Below are positions 1 through 5,463 of a stretch of 10,466 nucleotides of DNA, in pieces. Under the pieces are notes generated by a model. The model saw only the letters and a list, made by a program, of their open reading frames with translations. It was not told where the DNA came from and made no database searches. The position numbers and the translations under genes were made by a program. How positions within the stretch are numbered: position 1 is the stretch's first letter; each line of letters starts with the position of its first letter. Source of the stretch: JBGSKV01 sp041740975 (GTDB lineage: Bacteria > Bdellovibrionota_B > Oligoflexia > Oligoflexales > JALZUQ01); the NCBI GenBank assembly GCA_041740975.1, contig JBGSKV010000002.1, positions 1 to 10,466 on the forward strand. The letters run 5' to 3'.

Positions 1-12
1 ATGACGAACCGG

Positions 13-39
13 AGATCCTTCGCTTCGCTCTGGATGACG
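13..39 (-). repeat. REP-like palindromic repeat unit, copy 1
   Basis: This is a 27-base unit, read on the minus strand, of the same family as the copies at 6802-6848 and 8173-8240. Read 5' to 3' it starts CGTCATCC, has GCGAAGC at its centre and ends AGGATCT. It differs from the 6822-6848 copy at one base (ATCCA instead of ATCCT), which costs one base pair of the outer stem. It lies 12 bases beyond the stop codon of the exported-protein gene, so it falls in that gene's 3' untranslated region. Bases 1-6 (ATGACG) may be the end of a neighbouring unit cut by the window edge. Confidence 0.8.
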
Positions 40-51
40 TTAGAGTTTCCT

Positions 52-612
52 CTACAAAGAACCGGAAACAAACAACATCGAAATAATAGCAAAAGACAAT
101 TTGACGGAACATCCCACACAAGCCGTGCCGTCCTTCATGTCAAACCCAATACTTTTATCGCCAATGGTCATTGCAAAATGTGGACTCACATAATGGTGAC
201 CTTCCATGGTTTCGGCTGATAACTGAACCGTGAAAGGTAGTTCGTTGATTGTGCCCGTGATCGTACCTTCTTGGCCGTTAGCGGCCGTCATAATAAACTC
301 AGCTTCAATAGGCTGACCGTTGTGATCTATACTTTCTACGACACCTTTGTACTGCTCGCCATCTTTCTTGAAAATGGACTCAAAGTCTTTGCCGCCAGCC
401 CTGTGAAACAGCGCCATGCCAAACTCATCTGTTAACGGTCGAGCATAGACCGGGCGGTCGCCAATTCGACCGGACAAAACGTGATCGATATAGCTAAGGT
501 TCATGGTTGGCGTCGCGATCAGACCAACACCGTGATCGCCGTCCGCCAAGGCAGCCGTCGAGAGTGTGAATAGAGAAGAGAAAGACAACAACACGCAGGC
601 CAGAAATTTCAT
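52..612 (-). CDS. Exported protein of unknown function, putatively iron-regulated
   Basis: The product is 186 residues and I do not recognise the family. The ATG at 612 is chosen because AGGAG lies six bases upstream; a longer reading to 630 has no such site. Residues 1-23 form a signal peptide with a likely cut after ALA (ALA|DGDHG) and no lipobox, so the protein is probably periplasmic or secreted. The mature part is rich in Gly, Thr and His and alternates like beta strands (roughly residues 90-160), with a His pair in EGHHY near 139. Near the end there is a CVGC motif (Cys165, Cys168), then a short hydrophobic tail (about 171-182) without a basic end. The gene follows the pterin dehydratase gene on the same strand but has its own promoter, overlapped by a Fur-like palindrome. 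Iron-related work is therefore possible, but the function is not established. Confidence 0.8.
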   Translation of the reverse strand: MKFLACVLLSFSSLFTLSTAALADGDHGVGLIATPTMNLSYIDHVLSGRIGDRPVYARPLTDEFGMALFHRAGGKDFESIFKKDGEQYKGVVESIDHNGQPIEAEFIMTAANGQEGTITGTINELPFTVQLSAETMEGHHYVSPHFAMTIGDKSIGFDMKDGTACVGCSVKLSFAIISMLFVSGSL

Positions 613-651
613 AAAAGACTCCTTCGTCAAAATGGATGGGGAAACGAAGTG

Positions 652-680
652 AGTCTAACGATATTGAGAATCGTTATCAA
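652..680 (-). promoter_or_regulatory. Sigma70-type promoter of the exported-protein gene
   Basis: On the minus strand TTGATA (680-675, five of six matches to the -35 consensus) is followed after exactly 17 bases by TAGACT (657-652, four of six matches to the -10 consensus). Transcription would start about 30 bases before the start codon at 612. The -35 box and most of the spacer are covered by the Fur-like palindrome at 663-681. Confidence 0.6.
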
Positions 681-681
681 T
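663..681. promoter_or_regulatory. Fur-box-like operator
   Basis: ATTGAGAATCGTTATCAAT is an interrupted palindrome with nine-base arms that agree at seven of nine positions. Its core TGAGAAT-C-GTTATCA matches the 7-1-7 Fur consensus (TGATAAT-N-ATTATCA) at all but one base in each arm. It sits over the -35 region and spacer of the promoter for the exported-protein gene, the usual place for repression by iron-loaded Fur. Whether Fur binds here is inference. Confidence 0.6.
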
Positions 682-703
682 AGAAAATGTGACGAATGCT
701 CCG

Positions 704-979
704 TCAGCCCATAAAACGGGCGAGTTTAAAATCTTTTTCGGTGACGCCACCGGCATCGTGGGTGGTCAGGTCGACCTTCACCTTATTATAGACATTGAAC
801 CATTCGGGATGATGATCCATCTTTTCGGCCTGCAAGGCCACCTTCGTCATGAAAGCAAATGCTTCATTAAAGTCTTTAAATTGAAACTGACGACTGATCT
901 TTTTGCCATCTAAGACCCAACCGTCAGGTAGTTCGGCCAAGTTTTTCTTCATATCTTCCGGGGTCATTGGACTCGCCAT
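704..979 (-). CDS. phhB: Pterin-4a-carbinolamine dehydratase (PCD/DCoH)
   Basis: This is a 91-residue cytosolic enzyme that dehydrates 4a-hydroxytetrahydrobiopterin so that the pterin cofactor can be recycled after aromatic amino acid hydroxylation. The family active-site pattern is present: EKMDHHPEW with the His pair at 56-57, then Tyr64, His74 in THDAGG, and Asp83 in TEKD. The length is typical of the family. The ATG at 979 is preferred over one seven codons upstream because AGGAG lies eight bases before it and the N-terminus then matches family members. No phenylalanine hydroxylase gene lies in the window, so the partner enzyme must be elsewhere, or the protein may serve another pterin. 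It has its own promoter and lies upstream of, and on the same strand as, the exported-protein gene. Confidence 0.93.
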   Translation of the reverse strand: MASPMTPEDMKKNLAELPDGWVLDGKKISRQFQFKDFNEAFAFMTKVALQAEKMDHHPEWFNVYNKVKVDLTTHDAGGVTEKDFKLARFMG

Positions 980-1011
980 AAATGCGTCTCCTGCTTGCAA
1001 AGGCTTGTCGA

Positions 1012-1040
1012 AGTCTTAGTCGAATCTCTCATTTTGTCAA
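1012..1040 (-). promoter_or_regulatory. Promoter of the pterin dehydratase gene
   Basis: On the minus strand a perfect TTGACA (1040-1035) is followed after 17 bases by AAGACT (1017-1012). The latter is a weak -10 element, matching three of six positions. The leader to the start codon at 979 is about 25 to 30 bases and contains the AGGAG site. Confidence 0.5.
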
Positions 1041-1140
1041 TTTACTTTTCACTGAAGTCCAGCTTAACTCCCCAAATTCATTTCATTTTCGAGCCATCGT
1101 CTCTGGCCGGGTAATTGCATTTCCGACTAATGAATGAGTT

Positions 1141-1146
1141 TATAAA
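1141..1146 (+). promoter_or_regulatory. Possible -10 element for the envelope redox operon
   Basis: TATAAA lies 60 bases upstream of the operon's first start codon. No good -35 sits at the usual distance: TTGCAT at 1115-1120 is 20 bases away. The call rests on the -10 sequence and its position in a 227-base divergent intergenic region. The region has no other clear gene or RNA signal apart from the pterin dehydratase promoter on the other strand. Confidence 0.25.
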
Positions 1147-1206
1147 TCTCGGAAGCTGTTGCTGAATTCGAGTTAGGAATGTTCCCAAGGGGCTTAGGAG
1201 TTGGTT

Positions 1207-2367
1207 GTGTTTAAGACAAACCTCAAATTAGTAGCTGTCAGTACGCTATTGCTACTCACCAGTTGTATGCAAGGACTTCAAAACTTTGAATACGCAGATG
1301 GAAGTTCAAGTGTAGCCGATGCAACGGTTAATCTGCCACCAATCGATAAATTTTTCAAAATGACGAAGACTGGCGACTTAGGTTCTTATATTAATGGCGC
1401 GCAGTTATGGGTTGAAGTTACGGACTCGTCTTGTGGTTTAACCACAAAGGACATGGCGCAACCAGCAAAACCATATGCCCAAAACTTACAGTTCCCACTT
1501 TCTTTAAAAGCGGGTTGCAGTTACAAAATTACTTTGTACCTCGGCAAATTAGACCCATCCGATAGTAATAAGATTCTCGAAACGTATTCTTGGAATAATT
1601 CTCCAGGTACCATTTCTAAAGAACAAATCGATCAACACATTGCGAATTTGGGAAGTACGTCCGTTGCAAGTGCTCTCAATTTGCCAATCGAACTTGCGAT
1701 TTCTCAGGCTGGTCAAGATGCCGGTATTGCCTTCGTAGAAAGTACTAACGTTCCCGTAGTTCCGACAACTGGCGTGAACCCTACTGGTAATTTATTAAGT
1801 GGCTCCACTCCACTTCCGACGAGCAGCGTGGTTACGCCACCTGCTGATAATCCAGTGGTGACACCTCCTCCCGTCAATCCTACTCCTGCGCCGACCGGCA
1901 GCGTCAACTTGAAAGGTGCGGAAGCGCTAAAGGTTGTCAATGCCGAGTCTGGTTCTGAGATGAATTTGGGTGATGCTTTCGGTGGCAAACAATACATGTT
2001 CATCGTCGCTTCGGCAAAGTGGTGTGGACCATGCAAGCAATTCTATGCATTGATTAATGATGGCATCGGCCAAGGTTACGACAAGAACTGCAGCTTCGCG
2101 GTTACGGGATTGTCAGGCGGCGGTCGCGAGTACAGAGATGCCTCGGATATGAAGAACACGATGAAATCGAATGACCTTGAAGCGAAACACGGATTTATTG
2201 TTAGCCGCTCAACGCAAGAGAAAATCTTTACATCTCTTGGAAGTTCCATCACGGGATACCCTAGTTGGATGCTCGTAAAATCAGACGGAACTGTGGTTAA
2301 GGACGGTAGCGGTGGATTTGATTTCGGTGGAAAAGAAATGATGGATGTCTGCAAAGGGGGAAGTTGA
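1207..2367 (+). CDS. Lipoprotein with C-terminal thioredoxin-like domain (WCGPC)
   Basis: The product is 386 residues and first in a five-gene envelope operon. The GTG at 1207 is chosen because AGGAG (1196-1200) lies six bases upstream; a TTG at 1201 would abut the ribosome site. Residues 1-19 plus the lipobox LTSC (Cys20) mark a lipoprotein. Residues about 21-180 form a domain I do not recognise, with two cysteines (76, 104) that could pair. Residues about 182-235 are a low-complexity Pro/Thr/Val linker. Residues about 236-386 resemble thioredoxin, with the redox motif WCGPC (Trp272-Cys276) and a Tyr-Pro-Ser at 351-353 that fits the cis-proline loop. The stop overlaps the next start (TGATG). 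It is probably an envelope thiol-disulfide oxidoreductase held away from the membrane by the linker; its partner is unknown. Confidence 0.88.
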   Translation: MFKTNLKLVAVSTLLLLTSCMQGLQNFEYADGSSSVADATVNLPPIDKFFKMTKTGDLGSYINGAQLWVEVTDSSCGLTTKDMAQPAKPYAQNLQFPLSLKAGCSYKITLYLGKLDPSDSNKILETYSWNNSPGTISKEQIDQHIANLGSTSVASALNLPIELAISQAGQDAGIAFVESTNVPVVPTTGVNPTGNLLSGSTPLPTSSVVTPPADNPVVTPPPVNPTPAPTGSVNLKGAEALKVVNAESGSEMNLGDAFGGKQYMFIVASAKWCGPCKQFYALINDGIGQGYDKNCSFAVTGLSGGGREYRDASDMKNTMKSNDLEAKHGFIVSRSTQEKIFTSLGSSITGYPSWMLVKSDGTVVKDGSGGFDFGGKEMMDVCKGGS

Positions 2368-2978
2368 TGATGAAGCGGATTTTGGGTTTATCTTTACTTA
2401 GTCTCATGATGGCTTGCGGTGCTGCGGCAACGAAAGAAATTAATCGCAATGGTAATGACAATGTTCTGGGTATGGGTCAAGGTAACGGTTCGATTTGTGG
2501 GGACACAAGCCAAGACGTTTCTCAGAATCCACGCCTAATTCCGATCCAGCAGTTAAGTGGATCGAATTATAAGATGTGCGATATCATGAAGTCTCATCAT
2601 TCCAGTGGTGGAAAAGCGACGATTTTTCAGTTCACTAGCAGTGATTGTCTTGGCTGTCGCGATGAAGCGCGTGAAATCACAGATTTTATCAATAATAATA
2701 ATTTGTCAGCGCAAGTGAAGCATTATGTCGTGTTCGTGGATAATACTCCGCAGACAGCAGCGACCATTGCGAGCTTTATGAGTACGTATGCACCCATCGG
2801 CATGCAGATGGACGACCTCAATGGCGCATCAGCTGAGAAGCTTTATGGACCGGGTGACATTGAATTTCCTTTGGCCATGATCATCAACAACAACGGTGAT
2901 TTTAGAGTAAAAAAATACTCGGACAAAAGCCAAACCGTCACGGGAATCACTCAGAGTCTTGTGAGTTCCGCAAAATAA
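2367..2978 (+). CDS. Lipoprotein with thioredoxin-like fold (DCLGC)
   Basis: The product is 203 residues. The ATG at 2367 shares its A with the upstream TGA stop and lies about six bases after a GGGGG-containing ribosome site, so the two genes are probably translationally coupled. MMKR is followed by a hydrophobic stretch and lipobox MMAC (Cys17). The central FQFTSSDCLGC region (Cys94, Cys97) aligns with the end of a thioredoxin strand and its CxxC helix, but Asp replaces the usual Trp before the first Cys. The EFPLAMII segment (Pro168) fits the cis-proline loop. Extra cysteines at about 44 and 71 may form a structural disulfide. The unusual dipeptide LG between the cysteines should shift the redox potential compared with the GP and TS motifs of its neighbours. 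No named family is recognised beyond the fold. Confidence 0.82.
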   Translation: MMKRILGLSLLSLMMACGAAATKEINRNGNDNVLGMGQGNGSICGDTSQDVSQNPRLIPIQQLSGSNYKMCDIMKSHHSSGGKATIFQFTSSDCLGCRDEAREITDFINNNNLSAQVKHYVVFVDNTPQTAATIASFMSTYAPIGMQMDDLNGASAEKLYGPGDIEFPLAMIINNNGDFRVKKYSDKSQTVTGITQSLVSSAK

Positions 2979-3012
2979 TGATTTCTAAGAATTTATTTCG
3001 GGAGAATGGGGA

Positions 3013-3516
3013 ATGAAGGGTTTTTTTGGAAAATTGATCATACTTTCAGGTCTTCTGCTTTCGGCTGAAAGTATCGCGGCACCCGCGAGTTTGCCGCAAG
3101 ATATGATGTTGAAGAAGTTGCGAGGTGGCAATATTCGTACGGCCGACCTTAACAATAAACCGGCAGTTATTGAATTCTGGGCGTCTTGGTGCACGAGCTG
3201 TGGCGAGAGCATGCAGACTCTGGGCGGTTGGGCCAAAAAACAAAAGGGTCTCAAATTTGTCGCCGTCAGTGTCGACAATACGATCGAAGAAGCCAGAGAC
3301 TTTTTTAAGGAACCAGGCAACGCGAGCTTAAAACCATTGCAGCTTTTCGCAGCTTACGACGACGAGGCCAAGCTTGCCGCGGCCGTCAAGGCGCCGTCAC
3401 TTCCGGCTACGATTGTCGTCGACAAAGATGGTAAAGTTGTTTTGATGTTGACTGGTAAGGTTGACGAAGCCAAAATCAAGAAAATTGAACTTGCTTTGAA
3501 AAAGTTGCAATCCTAA
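3013..3516 (+). CDS. Periplasmic TlpA-like thiol-disulfide oxidoreductase (WCTSC)
   Basis: This is a 167-residue redoxin of the TlpA/ResA type. MKGFFGK and a hydrophobic stretch form a signal peptide, with a likely cut near residue 23 (ESIAA|PAS) and no lipobox, so the protein should be soluble in the periplasm. EFWASWCTSC gives the redox motif at 59-63, and SLPATIVVDKDGK contains the cis-proline (Pro131) followed by the typical strand and turn. Length and order fit a minimal TlpA domain. A GGAG ribosome site lies eight bases before the ATG. It is the third thioredoxin-fold protein in a row. TlpA-like proteins reduce specific partners such as apo-cytochromes or copper-binding proteins; the partner here is inferred to be within the operon. 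Confidence 0.9.
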   Translation: MKGFFGKLIILSGLLLSAESIAAPASLPQDMMLKKLRGGNIRTADLNNKPAVIEFWASWCTSCGESMQTLGGWAKKQKGLKFVAVSVDNTIEEARDFFKEPGNASLKPLQLFAAYDDEAKLAAAVKAPSLPATIVVDKDGKVVLMLTGKVDEAKIKKIELALKKLQS

Positions 3517-3524
3517 AAAAGGAT
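3510..3524 (+). promoter_or_regulatory. Small hairpin over the ribosome site of the DUF4266-like gene
   Basis: ATCCT (3510-3514) and AGGAT (3520-3524) can pair around an AAAAA loop. The right arm contains the ribosome-binding bases (AAGGA) for the GTG at 3531, and the left arm includes the end of the upstream gene with its stop. Ribosomes finishing the TlpA-like gene would open it, giving translational coupling. The stem is short and AT-rich, so this is tentative. Confidence 0.25.
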
Positions 3525-3530
3525 GAGCCC

Positions 3531-3755
3531 GTGAAACGTATCTTTCTTTTAGTTCTAACAACGATAGCTTTGAGTGGATGCGTCCATCCTCAAGTTAAAT
3601 TTCGCAAAGCCCGTCTTTTGGATCCAACTATGGATCCTGCGAAGACTTCAGGTTTTCAAACTTCCCTTAATAACGAACCGACCTTGCGCGTAGAAAAAGG
3701 CACGACTGATATCGGCGGCAATGTGGGCGCCTCTTGCCCGACTTGTGGCGGCTGA
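3531..3755 (+). CDS. DUF4266-like small lipoprotein with C-terminal CPTCGG
   Basis: The precursor is 74 residues, starting at a GTG with AAGGA seven bases upstream. MKRIFLLVLTTIALSGC ends in a clear lipobox (Cys17), leaving a mature lipoprotein of 58 residues. The segment VKFRKARLLDPTMD (about 22-35) matches the conserved start of DUF4266 proteins, which carry a VKpyeR...LaDPiM pattern just after the lipid-bearing Cys and end in a Gly/Cys-rich tail. Here the tail is GASCPTCGG (Cys69, Cys72). The function of the family is not established. Its place between a TlpA-like gene and a DUF3570-like barrel fits the usual company of DUF4266. The C-terminal CxxC could be a redox substrate of the neighbouring thioredoxin-fold proteins or a metal site; both are inference. 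Confidence 0.85.
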   Translation: MKRIFLLVLTTIALSGCVHPQVKFRKARLLDPTMDPAKTSGFQTSLNNEPTLRVEKGTTDIGGNVGASCPTCGG

Positions 3756-3778
3756 TTTTAATGTAGCAGGGGGTGACT

Positions 3779-4795
3779 GTGTTACGCAAAACTATTATTT
3801 CGACTTCTTTGTTTTTCCTATCTACTCAGTCGTTGGCTGGACGTATCGAAACAGCCGGTGCTTTTTACAAAGAAGACTCTCAATCCACTTTTATCGAATC
3901 GCTCTCCACAACTTTCAATCCCAAATGGATTGAGGGTGAAGGCTATGGCAGCAGTTTTTCACTTGGATTAACAGCTAAGCAAACAGAATACAGCGATAAA
4001 AACGATCCCGTCGTCAAGCAATTGAATGGCGAAACAGAACTAAAGCAGTTTTCTGGATCCGGCTCCTTTTCCCAAGGTTTAGGCATTGGCCGTAGTGTGG
4101 GCGCAAATTTTGGATTAGGCGATAGTCGAGCCGGTTCATCCAAATGGTTGGGAGTTAATTTTGGCGAATGGTGGTTGGAAGAAACCTTCCAAACTGTCTT
4201 TAGCGCGACGCGCACATGGGTGGAGCAAATTCCTTATTCGACTCTTTTACCGGGTGACTTGCAGCGGGTGTATTTGCCCGAAAACGTCGATGGTTGGAAC
4301 TTCGGAGTTTCTTTTTATCAGCTGACGACACCGAATTTGATTCTTCGTGGCGGCTACAATCTTATAACAAGAAGTGATCGTCCCAACGCCCATGCCCTTA
4401 ATGCAGAAGGCCGTTATTATGTGGAGCCGACGCGCAGTGCGATTCACTTAAAAGGCGCCTACTACTTGAATGTGGGTGAAGTCAAACCAGTAAGTCTTTA
4501 TGGCGAAGTGGAAGCATACAGCGCAAGCCTGGAGTGGCACCAACGTCTCGCGAAGCAATGGATTCTCATGGGTGGTTACCGTTACTACTTCGAAAAAGAA
4601 ACCCCCGTGGCCGCTACGGCAAGCATCAATCAAATTGGCAGTGATTATTTTTACGGAAGTTTGCGTTGGCGCTTTGCCGACGTGGGTTGGACGGCAGAAG
4701 AGTCTCCGGAAATTTACGTATTCGGTGGCTTCTATCAAAACAATGAGCCCAATAAGGCTTATATGTCAGGGATTGGCGCGAGCCTTTACTTCTAA
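3779..4795 (+). CDS. DUF3570-like outer-membrane beta-barrel protein
   Basis: The product is 338 residues. The GTG at 3779 is preferred over one at 3773, because AGGGGG (3768-3773) would overlap the latter but stands five bases before the former. Residues 1-20 form a signal peptide ending SLA|GR. The mature protein opens with RIETAGAFYKED, like the start of DUF3570 proteins, and continues as alternating amphipathic strands rich in Tyr, Trp and Gly with tight turns. It ends in SLYF, an aromatic terminus typical of barrels inserted by the BAM machinery. The strand pattern suggests a barrel of more than ten strands, though I cannot count them exactly. It lies 23 bases after the DUF4266-like gene and closes the operon. 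It could be the channel or surface anchor for that lipoprotein. The DUF3570 name is less sure than the barrel call. Confidence 0.82.
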   Translation: MLRKTIISTSLFFLSTQSLAGRIETAGAFYKEDSQSTFIESLSTTFNPKWIEGEGYGSSFSLGLTAKQTEYSDKNDPVVKQLNGETELKQFSGSGSFSQGLGIGRSVGANFGLGDSRAGSSKWLGVNFGEWWLEETFQTVFSATRTWVEQIPYSTLLPGDLQRVYLPENVDGWNFGVSFYQLTTPNLILRGGYNLITRSDRPNAHALNAEGRYYVEPTRSAIHLKGAYYLNVGEVKPVSLYGEVEAYSASLEWHQRLAKQWILMGGYRYYFEKETPVAATASINQIGSDYFYGSLRWRFADVGWTAEESPEIYVFGGFYQNNEPNKAYMSGIGASLYF

Positions 4796-4820
4796 GTCGT
4801 AATTCTGCAATATATCTCCC

Positions 4821-5396
4821 ATGATTGAATCATCGTCGATAAAAATTCGTGAAGTGACTTTGGCCGAGATGCCGTACTTGCCGCAGATCCATGATCTATT
4901 GGAACGAACGCAAGGTCGAAACATCATGAGCCTGGCAAAGCTGCAAGAGCGTGTCGTCGATCCACTCAGTTATCCTATTATGGCACTGGACGGCAAAGAG
5001 TTGATTGGCTTCGCTTACGCGCAAGTGATTCAGAATTTTGATTACTACACACCGTTTGATCCTCAGATTTCAGAGAAATTGGCGCCGAAAAAAGTCGGCT
5101 CATTCGCTGTCGCTAGCGTTCGTGAAGAATGGCAAGGCAAAGGCATCGGACGATTGTTAGCAAATGCTCGTCTTGATTGGTTGCGTTCGCAAAAATGCGA
5201 ACTTGTGGTGGGTGTATCGTGGGTGAGCGGCAATGCGCACACATCCAACAGAGTTTTTGAAAAATCTGGTTTCAAAGCTATAAAAAAAGTCGAAGGCTTT
5301 TACTTAGAAAGCAGTGTAAGAGATCAGCTCTTTTGCCCCACATGCAGGCAGCCCCCTTGCTCATGCGCTGCCATATTTTATATGCGAGACCTTTAA
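4821..5396 (+). CDS. GNAT-family N-acetyltransferase with C-terminal four-cysteine knuckle
   Basis: This 191-residue cytosolic enzyme should transfer an acetyl group from acetyl-CoA to an amine; the substrate is unknown. The N-terminus IKIREVTLAEMPYL is a typical first strand and helix of the GNAT fold, so the first ATG is kept although no ribosome site precedes it. VGSFAVASVREEWQGKGIGRLL (93-112) is motif A, with the pyrophosphate-binding QGKGIG at 105-110. NRVFEKSGFKAIKK (143-156) is the later alpha/beta motif. The end holds CPTCRQPPCSC (Cys172, 175, 180, 182), which looks like a small zinc-binding knuckle and is not part of the core fold. It lies 25 bases after the barrel gene on the same strand and may be read through from it, or may have its own start just upstream (TATATC at 4811-4816). 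Confidence 0.9.
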   Translation: MIESSSIKIREVTLAEMPYLPQIHDLLERTQGRNIMSLAKLQERVVDPLSYPIMALDGKELIGFAYAQVIQNFDYYTPFDPQISEKLAPKKVGSFAVASVREEWQGKGIGRLLANARLDWLRSQKCELVVGVSWVSGNAHTSNRVFEKSGFKAIKKVEGFYLESSVRDQLFCPTCRQPPCSCAAIFYMRDL

Positions 5397-5426
5397 CTTA
5401 TTCTTCCGCATGGCAGCCCAAAAGAG

Positions 5427-5455
5427 TTGACCAATACTCCAAACCAGCTTATCCA
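5427..5455 (+). promoter_or_regulatory. Possible promoter for a leaderless MFS-transporter transcript
   Basis: TTGACC (5427-5432, five of six matches to the -35 consensus) is followed after 17 bases by TATCCA (5450-5455, three of six matches to the -10 consensus). Transcription would start about two bases before the ATG at 5464. That fits the complete lack of a ribosome-binding sequence there. The -10 is weak. Confidence 0.35.
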
Positions 5456-5463
5456 TATAAACT

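Noticed and set aside
52..120. MYXO-CTERM or similar sorting signal in the exported protein
   Set aside because: A Cys and a hydrophobic stretch are present, but the basic end needed for such tags is missing.
1713..2036. Open frame of 107 codons on the minus strand opposite the first lipoprotein gene
   Set aside because: It mirrors the Pro/Thr-rich linker as a Gly/Val-rich string and has no start signal.
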